64,000 bases of DNA from Pacificimonas aurantium. GTDB taxonomy: Bacteria; Pseudomonadota; Alphaproteobacteria; Sphingomonadales; Sphingomonadaceae. Under the pieces are notes generated by a model. The model did no database searches. It was not told the DNA's origin and saw nothing but the letters and a program-made list of their open reading frames with translations. Positions 54,100 through 63,794 of this stretch are shown piece by piece (within the stretch, counting starts at the first letter, position 1; the number at the start of each line of letters is the position of its first letter). A program made the position numbers and the translations under genes. The stretch spans positions 124,001 to 188,000 of the forward strand of contig NZ_JAGSGB010000003.1 in NCBI RefSeq assembly GCF_020092905.1, read 5' to 3'.

Positions 54100-55170
54100 A
54101 TGTCCTGGAACAGTTTCGGCCGCATGTTTCGCTTCACGACCTGGGGGGAGTCGCACGGCCCCGCCCTGGGCGTGGTCGTCGACGGGTGTCCGCCCGGAAT
54201 CGCGTTGGAGGAGGGCGACATCCAGCCCTTCCTCGATGCGCGCAGGCCGGGCCAGAACCGCTTCACCACGCAGCGCCGAGAGCCCGATCAGGTGCGCATC
54301 CTGTCGGGCGTTTTCGAGGGGCGAACGACGGGGACCTCCATCAGCCTGATGATCGAGAATGTCGACCAGCGCTCGAAGGACTATTCAGAGATCGCCGCCA
54401 AATACCGGCCGGGCCATGCTGATTATGCCTATGATGCGAAATACGGCTTTCGCGATTATCGCGGCGGGGGGCGCTCCTCTGCCCGCGAGACGGCGGCGCG
54501 TGTCGCGGCGGGAGCGATCGCGCGAAAAGTGATCCCCGGAGTCGGGCTGCTGGGTCATGTCGTCGAACTGGGCGGCGACCGGGCCGAGCGGTTTGCCGCC
54601 CAGCATCTGGAATCGAGCGAGTTGTGGTGCGCGGATCCGGAGGCGGAGGTGCGCTGGAAATCCCGGCTCGACGAGGTGCGCAAGGCCGGCTCCTCGGTCG
54701 GCGCGGTGGTCGAGGTTCTCGCCGACGGTGTCCCGGCAGGCTGGGGAAGTCCCATCTATGCCAAGCTCGACAGCGAGCTTGCCGCCGCCATGATGTCGAT
54801 CAACGCTGCAAAGGGCGTCGAGATCGGCGATGGCTTTGCCGCGGCGCGCCTGACCGGCGAGGAAAATGCCGACCCGATGCGGCCCGGTCCGGCGCCCGGC
54901 GATCCACCCGTATTCACCGCCAACCATGCCGGCGGGACGGCGGGCGGCATTTCGACGGGGCAGCAGGTTGTGTGCCGCGTCGCCCTGAAACCGACGAGTT
55001 CGATCCTCAGCGAAGTCGAGAGCGTCACCCGCGACGGGGAAGCCACGACGGTCAGGACGAAGGGGCGTCACGACCCCTGTGTCGGTATTCGCGCGGTCCC
55101 GGTGGCCGAGGCCATGATGGCGCTGGTGCTGGCCGATGCGTTCCTGATGCACCGGGCGCAGTGCGGTTAG
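54100..55170 (+). CDS. aroC: Chorismate synthase
   Basis: A 356-aa FMN-dependent enzyme for the last common aromatic-amino-acid step. N-terminal [40 protein letters not shown], and [18 protein letters not shown] are signature blocks. ATG 54100 fits the family start exactly; an earlier in-frame codon at 54064 does not. Its 3' end overlaps the convergent next gene by 4 bp. Confidence 0.95.
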   Translation: MSWNSFGRMFRFTTWGESHGPALGVVVDGCPPGIALEEGDIQPFLDARRPGQNRFTTQRREPDQVRILSGVFEGRTTGTSISLMIENVDQRSKDYSEIAAKYRPGHADYAYDAKYGFRDYRGGGRSSARETAARVAAGAIARKVIPGVGLLGHVVELGGDRAERFAAQHLESSELWCADPEAEVRWKSRLDEVRKAGSSVGAVVEVLADGVPAGWGSPIYAKLDSELAAAMMSINAAKGVEIGDGFAAARLTGEENADPMRPGPAPGDPPVFTANHAGGTAGGISTGQQVVCRVALKPTSSILSEVESVTRDGEATTVRTKGRHDPCVGIRAVPVAEAMMALVLADAFLMHRAQCG

Positions 55171-55832
55171 CGAACTGAAAACTCCAGAAGCGTGAACCGG
55201 GCCGGGCCGGTCGTGTAGACGCCGTGCCCGCGTGCCCCGGCCGAGCCGAATAGCAGGCCGAGCCGATCCGCTTCCCGCAGCGCCGAATCGAACGCATCCG
55301 GATGATCTTCCGCCGGCTTGCCAAGGACCGATATCCACCGCGGATCGTCCAGTGCGACGCGAACTTCGAACAGGCCGGCCTCGAGCTGCCGCACCGTCTC
55401 CGCCGGTGCGAACCAGCGATAGAACTCATAGTCGCCCTCTGCCGTCCAGTCGTCGCCGGATCGCTGCAGGTACAGCGAGACCGTCGCGGGCTTGCCCGGC
55501 CGTTCCTGCGGGGCGAAGCGGGTCCCGGGCGCCGCGTGGATGCGGTAACGAACCACTAGCTCGCGCGCATGGTTGAGAGGCTCGGCCTCGCGCGTGACAT
55601 AATGGACATGGCCATCCTCCCGTGTCGGTCCGGGAAAGGTGAAGCGCCATCCCTCCTTCCACGCTTCGGGATGGAGCGGCATGCCGCGAGAGCTATTCTC
55701 ACCGCGAACCACCGGACCGATCCGCCAGTCCACCGCCGGACCGGCGGTCGCAGCGGTTTCGACCAGGCACAGGGCGATGGGGAGTGCGATAAGTGCGGCA
55801 AGGGAAGGGCGTCCGGAACTCATGTGGCTCAC
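55167..55832 (-). CDS. Secreted protein of unknown function
   Basis: A 221-aa protein with a Sec signal peptide (about 1-30, [20 protein letters not shown]) and a beta-rich mature part with conserved-looking Trp/Gly/Tyr positions ([30 protein letters not shown]). The pattern resembles a carbohydrate-binding-like jelly roll, but I recognise no specific family. Either ATG 55832 or 55823 may start it. Divergent from valS. Probably periplasmic. Confidence 0.7.
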   Translation of the reverse strand: MSHMSSGRPSLAALIALPIALCLVETAATAGPAVDWRIGPVVRGENSSRGMPLHPEAWKEGWRFTFPGPTREDGHVHYVTREAEPLNHARELVVRYRIHAAPGTRFAPQERPGKPATVSLYLQRSGDDWTAEGDYEFYRWFAPAETVRQLEAGLFEVRVALDDPRWISVLGKPAEDHPDAFDSALREADRLGLLFGSAGARGHGVYTTGPARFTLLEFSVR

Positions 55833-55934
55833 CTAACGTCCCGCAGCTTGCTGTGCATTGAACGGGTGAAGTGCGGCCATTGGCCGAGCATTCGTCTTGC
55901 CGCCTTCGTGGACCGCTGGCATTGAGCCGCCCCT

Positions 55935-58646
55935 ATGAGCGACCAGCAGATTCCGAAGACGTTCGATCCGGCCGACATCGAGGGCCGGTGGTATCCCCAT
56001 TGGGAAGAGAAGGGCCTGTTCCGTCCGGAACGGCCGAACGCCGACCCGTGGACGCTGGTCAATCCGCCGCCCAACGTCACCGGCAGCCTGCATATCGGCC
56101 ATGCGCTCGACAATACGTTGCAGGACGTTCTCGTCCGCTACGAGCGGCTACGCGGCAAGGATGCCAAATGGGTTGTCGGCGTCGACCATGCGGGCATCGC
56201 GACGCAGATGGTCGTGGAGCGGCAGCTGGGCCAGAAGGGGCAGAAGCGCACCGATTTCAGCCGTGAGGAGTTCGTCGCCAAGGTCTGGGAATGGAAAGAG
56301 GAATCGGGCGGCCAGATCACCGGCCAGCTCCGCCGCCTCGGCTGTTCGATGGACTGGTCGAACGAGCAGTTCACCATGGACCCGCACTTCGTGAAGGCGG
56401 TGACGAAGGTCTTCGTCGATCTTCACAAGGACGGGCTGATCTACCGCGACAAGCGCTTGGTGAACTGGGATCCGGGGCTGAAGACGGCCATTTCCGACCT
56501 TGAGGTCGAGCAGGCGGAAATAAAGGGCCACTTCTGGCATTTCCGCTATCCGCTCGCGGACGGGGCGACGCTGGCCGACGGGCGCGACTATATCGAGGTG
56601 GCGACCACACGCCCCGAGACCATGCTCGCCGACATGGCGGTCGCGGTGCATCCCGATGACGAGCGCTACAGCTCGGTCGTCGGGAAGATGGTCGAGCTGC
56701 CCATCACCGGGCGCCGTATTCCGGTGGTCGCCGACGAGCATGCCGATCCCGAACTCGGCTCCGGCGCGGTCAAGATCACGCCGGGCCACGACTTCAACGA
56801 CTTCGAGGTCGGCAAGCGCGCCGGCATCGCCCCGGCGGACATGCTCAATATGCTCGATGCCGATGCCCATGTCGTGCAGACTGCGGACGGCCTGATCCCG
56901 GACGAATTTCTCGGCCTCGAACGCTTCTCGGCGCGCGAGGCTGTGGTGGCGAAGATGAAGGAACTGGGCTTCCTGATCCCTCACAGCGTGACAACGAAGG
57001 AGGGCGAGACAGAAGAGCTCGACGCCGAGCCGCGGAAGATCATGACGCCCTACGGCGACCGCTCCAACGCGGTCATCGAGCCCTGGCTGACCGACCAATG
57101 GTATGTCGATGCGGAAAAGCTGGCCGAGGCCCCGATCGCGGCGGTGAAGAACGGCGATATCGGCATCGTCCCGGAAACCTGGAAGAAGACCTTCTTCAAC
57201 TGGATGGAGAACATCCAGCCCTGGTGTGTCTCGCGCCAGCTGTGGTGGGGACACCGGATTCCGGCCTGGTATGACGACAACGGCAATGCCTATGTCGCGA
57301 TGACCGAACAGGAAGCATCCGAGCAGGCTGGCGGCGTTCCCCTGACCCGCGACGAGGACGTCCTCGACACCTGGTTCTCCTCCGCCCTCTGGCCCTTTGC
57401 GACGCAGGGCTGGCCCGACACCGATGTGAAGGGCGAGGGGCGCTACCCCAACGACGTGCTCGTGTCGGGCTTCGATATTCTGTTCTTCTGGGATGCCCGC
57501 ATGATGATGATGGGCATGCACCTCCTTGGCGACGTGCCCTTCCGCGATCTCTATCTCCACGGCCTCGTCCGCGCGGCCGACGGCCAGAAGATGTCGAAGT
57601 CGAAGGGGAATACGGTCGACCCGCTGGGCCTGATCGACATGTACGGCGCCGACGCGCTGCGCTTCTTCATGACGGCGATGGAAAGCCAGGGCCGCGACAT
57701 CAAGATGGACGAAGGGCGGATCGAGGGATACCGCAATTTCGCCACCAAGCTGTGGAACGCCGCCCGCTTCGCCCAGGGCTATGGCATCGGTGCCTCGGAG
57801 AGCGTCGCACCGCCCGCCGCGACGACGGCGGTCAACAAGTGGATCGTCGGCGAGACGATCCGGACGGCGCAGGCGCTCGACCTCGCCATGGCGGACTACC
57901 GCTTCGACGCCTACGCCGCGGCCATCTACCAGTTCACCTGGAACCGGTTCTGCGACTGGTATCTGGAGCTGATCAAGCCGGTCCTGCAGGAAGAGGGCCA
58001 TACCGACGCGGCCGAAACCAAGGCTGTCGCGGGCTGGGTGCTCGATCAGATTCTCGTCATGCTGCACCCGGTCATGCCGTTCATCACCGAGGAACTGTGG
58101 CATAAGCTCGGCGCGCGGCCCTACGACCTGATTGTCTCAAAATGGGTCAGTTCCGACAGTCGCTCGCTCGATCCCGAGGCCGCAGCCGAAGTCGACTGGC
58201 TGATCGAACTGGTTACTGCGATCCGGTCGAGCCGCAGCGAACTCAACGTTCCGGCAGGTGCGCGGCTGCCTCTATATGTCCGCGACGCCTCCACCGAGAC
58301 AACCGCACGCCTCGACCGCAACGAGGCCGCGCTCGAGCGGCTGGCCCGGGTCGACGGCATCTCCGCCTCTCCAGCGCCGGAAGGCGGGTCCGCCCAGATC
58401 GTCGTCGGCGAGGCGACCTTCGTTATCCCGCTGGAAGGCGTGATCGACCTCGACGCCGAGCGCGCTCGCCTCAAGAAGAATGCCGATGCGGCAGGCAAGG
58501 AAGTTCGTGCGCTCGAAGGGCGCCTCTCAAACGAAAACTTCCTCGCCAAGGCCCCCGAGGCTGCCGTCGAGGAAGCCAGGCAGAAGCTTGCGGACCGCAA
58601 GGCCGAGAAGCAGCGCCTCGACGCCGCGCTGGAACGGCTGGGGTGA
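55935..58646 (+). CDS. valS: Valyl-tRNA synthetase
   Basis: A 903-aa class I synthetase. HIGH motif in [16 protein letters not shown] (about 47-58), editing CP1 domain ([17 protein letters not shown]), [12 protein letters not shown] near 555, and a C-terminal coiled-coil tRNA-binding arm ([17 protein letters not shown] onward) are complete. The stop overlaps the GTG of the next gene, GTGA. Confidence 0.96.
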   Translation: MSDQQIPKTFDPADIEGRWYPHWEEKGLFRPERPNADPWTLVNPPPNVTGSLHIGHALDNTLQDVLVRYERLRGKDAKWVVGVDHAGIATQMVVERQLGQKGQKRTDFSREEFVAKVWEWKEESGGQITGQLRRLGCSMDWSNEQFTMDPHFVKAVTKVFVDLHKDGLIYRDKRLVNWDPGLKTAISDLEVEQAEIKGHFWHFRYPLADGATLADGRDYIEVATTRPETMLADMAVAVHPDDERYSSVVGKMVELPITGRRIPVVADEHADPELGSGAVKITPGHDFNDFEVGKRAGIAPADMLNMLDADAHVVQTADGLIPDEFLGLERFSAREAVVAKMKELGFLIPHSVTTKEGETEELDAEPRKIMTPYGDRSNAVIEPWLTDQWYVDAEKLAEAPIAAVKNGDIGIVPETWKKTFFNWMENIQPWCVSRQLWWGHRIPAWYDDNGNAYVAMTEQEASEQAGGVPLTRDEDVLDTWFSSALWPFATQGWPDTDVKGEGRYPNDVLVSGFDILFFWDARMMMMGMHLLGDVPFRDLYLHGLVRAADGQKMSKSKGNTVDPLGLIDMYGADALRFFMTAMESQGRDIKMDEGRIEGYRNFATKLWNAARFAQGYGIGASESVAPPAATTAVNKWIVGETIRTAQALDLAMADYRFDAYAAAIYQFTWNRFCDWYLELIKPVLQEEGHTDAAETKAVAGWVLDQILVMLHPVMPFITEELWHKLGARPYDLIVSKWVSSDSRSLDPEAAAEVDWLIELVTAIRSSRSELNVPAGARLPLYVRDASTETTARLDRNEAALERLARVDGISASPAPEGGSAQIVVGEATFVIPLEGVIDLDAERARLKKNADAAGKEVRALEGRLSNENFLAKAPEAAVEEARQKLADRKAEKQRLDAALERLG

Positions 58647-59020
58647 GCGCGGGCGTAAAGCTCGACCACGCCGTCGTCCTCGTGCGGTCGCTGGCGGAAA
58701 GCCTGCCCTGGTACGAAGTCCTCCTTGGCGGTTGCGGCTTCGAGAAAATGCGGGACCATGTCTTCGCGGGACCGGGCGGGTTCGCCATCGACATCAAGCA
58801 GGCGAAGGCGACGGCTCCCGATTATGACCGGTACGCCCCCGGGTTGAATCATCTGGGCCTCGCCGCTGACCGCGAGACCCATGAAGCGGTGCGTTCGGCC
58901 ATGCGCGCTGCCCGCTTCGACGTGCCGGAACCGCAGCATTTCGACGGCGAGGTCGCGACATTCTTCAAGGATCCGGACGGACTGCGGATCGAAATCATCA
59001 CCTACGATGCGGAAGCCTGA
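58643..59020 (+). CDS. VOC/glyoxalase-fold protein
   Basis: A 125-aa vicinal-oxygen-chelate protein with two beta-alpha-beta-beta-beta units: [24 protein letters not shown] at the start, with a His, then [11 protein letters not shown] and [16 protein letters not shown] carrying the second His and C-terminal Glu. The His/Glu pattern permits metal binding. GTG 58643 overlaps the valS stop. Function is unassigned; it may be a lyase or binding protein. Confidence 0.82.
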   Translation: MSAGVKLDHAVVLVRSLAESLPWYEVLLGGCGFEKMRDHVFAGPGGFAIDIKQAKATAPDYDRYAPGLNHLGLAADRETHEAVRSAMRAARFDVPEPQHFDGEVATFFKDPDGLRIEIITYDAEA

Positions 59021-59062
59021 CCGCGCTGGCCGCTCGGCGCGAATGACGCCGACCGTGGAGCC

Positions 59063-59167
59063 CTACACCGAGATATAGATCATGAAGCCCAGCAAGAGGA
59101 TGGTCGCCAGGCCCAGCATCATGAGCAGGCGCCGGTCGTTCTTCGGCTTTATCGGACGTTTCGGAAT
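59063..59167 (-). CDS. Small single-pass membrane protein, possible ATT start
   Basis: A 34-residue frame begins IPKRPIKPKNDRRLLMM and ends in a hydrophobic helix (about 14-33) before TAG. The basic, proline-rich head and single helix suggest a small inner-membrane protein with the N-terminus in the cytoplasm. A strong AAGGGAGG ribosome-binding site sits 6-7 bases before the first codon, but that codon is ATT; there is no ATG, GTG or TTG at the right distance. Internal ATGs would leave only the helix. Too short for most gene finders. Confidence 0.5.
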   Translation of the reverse strand: MPKRPIKPKNDRRLLMMLGLATILLLGFMIYISV

Positions 59168-59291
59168 GGTAACCCTCCCTTAGGACCCGGCCATGTATTG
59201 CCTGAAACGACCGGGCCCGGCCATGCGTTCTTTGTGTCGGAATAATTTACAACAGCCCCGGGCAAGTACCAGTTTCCGCTCGGGAATTGAA

Positions 59292-59308
59292 TTGGCACGC
59301 ATCGTGCT
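59292..59308 (+). promoter_or_regulatory. Sigma-54 (RpoN) promoter of the PEP-CTERM gene
   Basis: TTGGCACGCATCGTGCT matches the -24/-12 consensus YTGGCACGNNNNTTGCW with a single mismatch and the correct 12-base offset between GG (59294-59295) and GC (59306-59307). It lies 55 bp before the ATG. PEP-CTERM genes in several bacteria are controlled by the PrsK/PrsR two-component system and RpoN, so context and sequence agree. Confidence 0.82.
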
Positions 59309-59324
59309 TACATTTTAACAAAGA

Positions 59325-59341
59325 GGGAGCATCTCGCTCCC
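59325..59341 (+). promoter_or_regulatory. 5' UTR hairpin before the PEP-CTERM gene
   Basis: GGGAGC-ATCTC-GCTCCC forms a 6-bp GC-rich stem in the predicted leader between the sigma-54 promoter and the ribosome-binding site. No T run follows, so it is not a terminator. It could stabilise the mRNA or affect translation. Confidence 0.5.
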
Positions 59342-59363
59342 GCCGATGCAAAGACGAGGTAAT

Positions 59364-60446
59364 ATGCTGTCCCTTCGCAAGTCCATAGTTTCGCGTACTG
59401 CCGTTGCGGCTGCGGTTGCTGCCGCGTTCGCGGCGCCTGCCGCCGCGACGCCGATCGAGGGCCTGCAGATCATGCGCGAACTGAACCTCGTTGCGCTGGG
59501 CAATGCGAGCACGAACCATGATGTCGAGGGCCGCACCTATGTTGGCGGCAACCTGACCGGCGGCGGCACCTTCAACAAGGGCGGCCAGGGGAATGAGACG
59601 GCCTCGAACCGTCCGGTCCTTCAGGTCGGCGGCAACATCACCGGCATGAAGAATATCCAGTCGAACGGCCTGTCCAACCCGGTCGTCGAAGCGGGCGGCC
59701 ATGTCGGCAACATGAACCTGAACGGTACCTTCACCGTTCGCGCCGGCGGATCGATCGGCATCCAGAACAAGAACCAGAGCACCTTCGAGGAAGGCGCGCA
59801 GGTCAGCATCCCCTATTTCGGCGATACGTTTAACGATCTCTCCTTCCAGCTCGCCCAGCTCTCCGACACCGGCGGCAGCTATCATCTGGACGGCCAGACG
59901 CTGGTGGTCGATCCGGTCGCCGACATGAGCGGCGTTGCCGTCATGGATCTGGGCGACGTCAATTCGATGCTGCAGAGCGGCGGTTCCTATTTCTCGTCGA
60001 TCGCCTTCAACGACGATGCCGAGGCGATGGACACGATCGTGATGAATGTGGGCGGCAGCAGCTTCTCGTTCGACGACAATTTCCTCGGCGGCGGCATCTA
60101 CGCCGACCTGATGTCGCTGTCCTCCAACGTCATCTGGAATTTCTACGAAGCCGTCACGCTCGATTTCAACCGCGAGTTCTTCGGCTCGATCCTGGCCCCG
60201 CTCGCGACCATCACGAACCAGAACGCGCTGAACGGTTCGGTCGTCGTCAACACCGCCCAGCTGAACGGCGAGGTTCACCTGTCGACCTATGGCGGCCAGA
60301 ACCTGACCTTCTCCGATCCGCCCGGCCCCATCGGCGGCAACCCCGGTGGCGGCAGCGAATCCGTTCCGGCGCCCGCCGCGCTCGGCCTGCTGGCCTTCGG
60401 TCTTGCCGGCGCCGGCATTGCGCGCCGCCGCCGCAAGGCCGGCTGA
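59364..60446 (+). CDS. Choice-of-anchor A family protein with PEP-CTERM sorting signal
   Basis: A 360-aa exported protein. Signal peptide at about 1-31 (SRTAVAAAVAAAFAAPAAA); then the choice-of-anchor A domain with Asn/Gly-rich beta repeats (FNKGGQGNETA, VLQVGGNITGMKNI, GSILAPLATITNQN); and a C-terminal PEP-CTERM tail, a VPAP motif, hydrophobic helix and RRRRKAG. Such proteins are processed by exosortase, linked to exopolysaccharide or floc formation. ATG 59364 has GACGAGG ahead; ATG 59346 is an alternative. Expression is predicted from the sigma-54 promoter. No exosortase gene lies in the window. Confidence 0.9.
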   Translation: MLSLRKSIVSRTAVAAAVAAAFAAPAAATPIEGLQIMRELNLVALGNASTNHDVEGRTYVGGNLTGGGTFNKGGQGNETASNRPVLQVGGNITGMKNIQSNGLSNPVVEAGGHVGNMNLNGTFTVRAGGSIGIQNKNQSTFEEGAQVSIPYFGDTFNDLSFQLAQLSDTGGSYHLDGQTLVVDPVADMSGVAVMDLGDVNSMLQSGGSYFSSIAFNDDAEAMDTIVMNVGGSSFSFDDNFLGGGIYADLMSLSSNVIWNFYEAVTLDFNREFFGSILAPLATITNQNALNGSVVVNTAQLNGEVHLSTYGGQNLTFSDPPGPIGGNPGGGSESVPAPAALGLLAFGLAGAGIARRRRKAG

Positions 60447-60531
60447 ACTTGCCTCCCGGGCTAAAAGCTCCCTTGATTTAAAGGCTCCGGACTTGATTCG
60501 GAGCGCTCGGGGCGCAGACACGGCCGCCCGG

Positions 60532-60822
60532 TCAACCGATCCCGGAGGCCGGGTCGTTCGCCTTCAGGTGATCGGCGACGGCCTTCGACTCCTTTAGACC
60601 GAGTCCCGTTCGCTGGCGGATTTCCTTCACGGCCTCGGCCGACCGTCCCTGTTTCAGGCATGTCGCGGCGGCGAGCCGGTCTTCGGTCGACATCTGCGCC
60701 GCCAGCTTCGCCGGCCGTTCGGGGTCGAGCGGCGCCCGGTCGACCTTCGGTGCGCTCAGCCGTCCGATGACGATGCCGATGGCGAGCGCCGCGAGGGCAA
60801 GGACCAGCGCACCGGTCGTCAT
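60532..60822 (-). CDS. Membrane-anchored protein with ribosomal L7/L12 C-terminal-like domain
   Basis: A 96-aa protein: an N-terminal transmembrane helix (about 4-24, LVLALAALAIGIVIGRL), a short linker, and a C-terminal module (about 55-90, KQGRSAEAVKEIRQRTGLGLKESKAVADHLK) that strongly resembles the L7/L12 C-terminal factor-binding domain. L7/L12 itself is soluble and about 120 aa, so this is not the ribosomal protein. ATG 60822 overlaps the ygfZ stop (ATGA), so it is co-expressed with ygfZ. Function unknown. Confidence 0.82.
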   Translation of the reverse strand: MTTGALVLALAALAIGIVIGRLSAPKVDRAPLDPERPAKLAAQMSTEDRLAAATCLKQGRSAEAVKEIRQRTGLGLKESKAVADHLKANDPASGIG

Positions 60823-61661
60823 GCCTCCGCCTCGCCTGTCTCTCCAAGCGCCGTTTCCCGCGGGAACCAGTGCGGCCAGGCGATTTCGCACGCCGCGCCG
60901 CCCACGCGCAGCGGCTCGTCGGCATATTCCAGCCTGAGCTGCGCCATGCCGCGCACGCCGTCCTCGGTCTCCGCGACGCTGACCAGCGTTCCGGCGCTCT
61001 TGCCGCCTGCGGTGACGACATCGGTAGCCTCGCCCGGTCCGGTCGAGAGCGAGACGGGAAGGACGCGCTTTCTCACCTTCCCGCGATAATTCATGCGCGC
61101 GGTATTCTCCTGACCAACGAAACAGCCCTTGGTGAAGCTGACGCCGTTCAGGCGGTCGGCGTTCGATTCCAGCCACATCAGCTTTTCCGGCTCGAAGTCG
61201 GGCGAATCGGGCACGCCCAGCCGGATGCGCCGGGCATGGAAGTCGGCAAGGTCGCCGGTCACATGCGCCGTTGCGGCGAGCCAGCGCTGGCCCAGGGCGG
61301 GATCGCGCGGATCGTCGGGTGCCACGACCAGCGGCTCGTCCCACGCGGCGAAGACGCGCTGTTCGACCTCGGCGATGTCGAGCGGGCGGCGCAGGCGATA
61401 GCGCTTCAGCGCAGCCAGCAGCGGCTCGGTGCGGTCCGCCGGGACGTCGAGCAGCAACTCCTCATTCCCGTCGCCCCCGGTCCCGCCCTGCCAGACGATC
61501 ATGTCGGCGATCAGCTTGCCCTGCGCTGTAAGCAGCGCGGCCCAGGCCGGTGCCCCTTCCGCGACGGCACCGATGTCGTTGGTAAGGAGGTTGTTCAGGA
61601 AGTCGCGGGCGTCCTCGCCGTGGACGCGGATGACGGAGCGGTCGCTGAGGTGAATGATCAT
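60819..61661 (-). CDS. ygfZ: Folate-binding Fe-S cluster assembly protein YgfZ
   Basis: A 280-aa GcvT-fold protein that helps maintain Fe-S enzymes with tetrahydrofolate. The diagnostic KGCFVGQENTARM motif, with its Cys, lies near 180-190. N-terminal FLNNLLTNDIGAV is the usual entry strand. ATG 61661. Usual neighbour of pyrC in sphingomonads; here a YaiI gene and a repeat tract lie between. Confidence 0.92.
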   Translation of the reverse strand: MIIHLSDRSVIRVHGEDARDFLNNLLTNDIGAVAEGAPAWAALLTAQGKLIADMIVWQGGTGGDGNEELLLDVPADRTEPLLAALKRYRLRRPLDIAEVEQRVFAAWDEPLVVAPDDPRDPALGQRWLAATAHVTGDLADFHARRIRLGVPDSPDFEPEKLMWLESNADRLNGVSFTKGCFVGQENTARMNYRGKVRKRVLPVSLSTGPGEATDVVTAGGKSAGTLVSVAETEDGVRGMAQLRLEYADEPLRVGGAACEIAWPHWFPRETALGETGEAEA

Positions 61662-61714
61662 GGGGCCTGTCTAGCGGATCGGGCGGAGTGAAGGAAACGG
61701 AGAGCGGAAGAGGC

Positions 61715-61771
61715 TGTAGGTCACAGTAGGTCACACCTCAGCGCGCGCGTGCGCGCATGTACGCGTGCGCG
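61715..61771. repeat. Tandem GTAGGTCACA followed by a 31-nt alternating purine-pyrimidine tract
   Basis: GTAGGTCACA is directly repeated at 61716-61735, followed by 61741-61771, where every base alternates purine and pyrimidine (runs of CG, with CATGTACG in the centre). Such tracts favour Z-DNA under supercoiling. It lies in the intergenic space between the divergent ygfZ and yaiI-like genes; I cannot see a gene in it. Confidence 0.7.
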
Positions 61772-61954
61772 AGGCGCGCGTCCTAGCTTCCGATCGCGGA
61801 TCGGGGGGCAAGAATTGAGCGGACGGATCGGGCGTTTGTCGGGCAGGAGTGTGGGGCATGAGCGGGACCATGCTCACCGAAAGCCCTATTTTGCCAGAGC
61901 CCCATTTGCCAGACGGGAATTGCGCCGCCGCTGCCGAGCGGCGAAGCAGGGCGC

Positions 61955-62443
61955 GTGACCGAATCCCTTCCTGCTGCGGCGCGGCCGCGTATTCTCGTCG
62001 ACGGCGATGCCTGTCCGGTGAAGGACGAAATCTACAAGGTAGCGTGGCGGGTCGGCGTCCCTGTGCTCGTCGTCGCCAATGCCTGGCTGCGCATTCCGGA
62101 CCATGAGCTTCTGTCGTTCGAGCTGGTCGGCGGCGGCTTCGACGAGGCCGACGACCGGATCGTCGCGCTGGTCGCCGAGGGCACGCACCGGGAACTGGTC
62201 GTAACCGCCGATATCGAGCTGGCCGACCGCAGCCTGAAGGCAGGGGCGGGGGCCGTGCTCGCGCCGACGGGAAAGCCCTTCACGGAGGCGAATATCGGCA
62301 GCGCCATGGCGACGCGGGCGATCATGGCGGACCTGCGCGCGGACGGGTCGCAGCTGGGCGGGCCGCCGCCCTTCAGCGCGCGCGACCGGTCAACCTTCCT
62401 GCAGGCGCTGGACCGGGAGGTGATGCGGCTGGGACGGACGTGA
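61955..62443 (+). CDS. YaiI/YqxD family protein (UPF0178)
   Basis: A 162-aa protein with the family blocks ILVDGDACPVKDEIYKVAWR, EADDRIVALVAEG, VVTADIELADRSL and the conserved DLRADGSQLGGPPPFSARDRSTFLQALDR. PIN-like Asp residues in the first block suggest possible nuclease activity, but the family is uncharacterised. GTG 61955 is used; no ATG fits. Convergent with pyrC, leaving 64 bp between stops. Confidence 0.9.
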   Translation: MTESLPAAARPRILVDGDACPVKDEIYKVAWRVGVPVLVVANAWLRIPDHELLSFELVGGGFDEADDRIVALVAEGTHRELVVTADIELADRSLKAGAGAVLAPTGKPFTEANIGSAMATRAIMADLRADGSQLGGPPPFSARDRSTFLQALDREVMRLGRT

Positions 62444-62507
62444 GGCCAGCGCGAAGCGACGGTCATGAACCGCCCTCGCGGAAGCGCCGTCTCGCCGGTT
62501 CGGCTGG

Positions 62508-63608
62508 TCAGCCTACCATGCGCCAGCTCGTGCGCTCGCCGGCGCGGAATGGGACGACGGGTTCTACGCCCGTGGTCAGCACGTCCGGCACCTCGACTTC
62601 GGCGCGGGCGAGCGTGACGGTCCCTTCGTTGAGCGGCAGGCCGTAGAATCGGGGCCCGTTCTCGCTGGTGAAGGCCTCGAACCGGTCCAGCGCCTCTTCT
62701 TCTTCGAACACCTGCGCATAGCTTTCGAGTGCATGCGGCGCGTTGAAGATACCGGCGCAGCCGCAACCGCTCTCCTTCGCCGGGCGGGCATGAGGCGCGG
62801 TGTCTGTTCCGAGGAAGAAGCGTGCGTCGCCGCTGGTGGCTGCGCGGCGGAGCGCCAAACGGTGCCGCTCGCGCTTGGCGATCGGCAGGCAGTAGAAATG
62901 CGGACGGATGCCGCCGGCGAAAATCGCGTTGCGGCTGAACATCAGATGATGCGGCGTGATGGTCGCGGCGATCCGGGGGCTGCCGTCGATCTCTGGCTGC
63001 GCCGTCACGAACTGAACGGCGTCCTCGGTCGTGGCATGTTCGAAGACGACCTTGAGCGACGGGAAATCAGCGAGAACAGGCGTCAGTACCTTTTCGAGAA
63101 AGACAGCCTCCCGGTCGAAAATGTCGATCTCGGGGTCGGTGACCTCGCCGTGCACGAGCAGAGGCATGCCGACCTGCTGCATGCGCTCGAGCACCGGGTA
63201 GATGTTCGCCACGTCGGTCACACCGTGCGCGGAGTTGGTGGTCGCGCCTGCAGGGTAGAGCTTTGCGGCAGTAAAGACGCCCTCCTCATGTCCCCGCGCA
63301 AGCTCTTCGGGCTCGACTTCGTCGGTGAGGTAGGCCGTCATCAGCGGCTGGAAGTCCGCATGATCGGGAAGCGCCGTCATGATGCGGTCGCGATAGCCGC
63401 GGGCGGCGGCCACCGTCGTGACCGGCGGAGCGAGATTGGGCATGATGATCGCCCGCGCGAACTGGCGCGCGGTGTAATGGGCAACGGCGCGCAGCATATC
63501 GCCGTCGCGCAGGTGGACATGCCAGTCGTCCGGACGGCGGATGGTGAGGGAGGCCGGGACGGATCGCGAAGAGTCCTCGCCGGAGAGCGGGCGATACGGG
63601 CTGGTCAT
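62508..63608 (-). CDS. pyrC: Dihydroorotase (class II)
   Basis: A 366-aa amidohydrolase of pyrimidine synthesis. Metal ligands are visible in DWHVHLRDG (HxH), [11 protein letters not shown] carries the carbamylated Lys, HGEV and HAT supply further His, and LGTDTAPHA the Asp. C-terminal FYGLPLN is conserved. It is about 20 residues longer at the N-terminus than E. coli PyrC (348); the extra [18 protein letters not shown] may be real or the start may be internal. Confidence 0.94.
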   Translation of the reverse strand: MTSPYRPLSGEDSSRSVPASLTIRRPDDWHVHLRDGDMLRAVAHYTARQFARAIIMPNLAPPVTTVAAARGYRDRIMTALPDHADFQPLMTAYLTDEVEPEELARGHEEGVFTAAKLYPAGATTNSAHGVTDVANIYPVLERMQQVGMPLLVHGEVTDPEIDIFDREAVFLEKVLTPVLADFPSLKVVFEHATTEDAVQFVTAQPEIDGSPRIAATITPHHLMFSRNAIFAGGIRPHFYCLPIAKRERHRLALRRAATSGDARFFLGTDTAPHARPAKESGCGCAGIFNAPHALESYAQVFEEEEALDRFEAFTSENGPRFYGLPLNEGTVTLARAEVEVPDVLTTGVEPVVPFRAGERTSWRMVG

Positions 63609-63794
63609 GTGGTGCGACTTAGGGCCGGTCGCCCGATTTCGCTACCGGGCAGGGCGCGTCCCGGTTTGTCGGAAGCGGGCGAAGCCAACCGGCGTGCAGA
63701 CGGTCGGGACGAGGTGGTGCCGCGCCTCCATTGCGGCGGGGGCAAGCCTGCCCTAACAACCGGAAAAACGGACAATCCGGGGGGAGAGGTGCGC

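Noticed and set aside
56148-58103. A 651-codon open frame antisense to valS
   Set aside because: Same shadow effect: no domain, no ribosome-binding site, and the sense strand is an unambiguous synthetase.
60484-60504. Hairpin GCTCCG/CGGAGC after the PEP-CTERM gene as terminator
   Set aside because: Short stem, 9-base loop and no T run; not enough to call.
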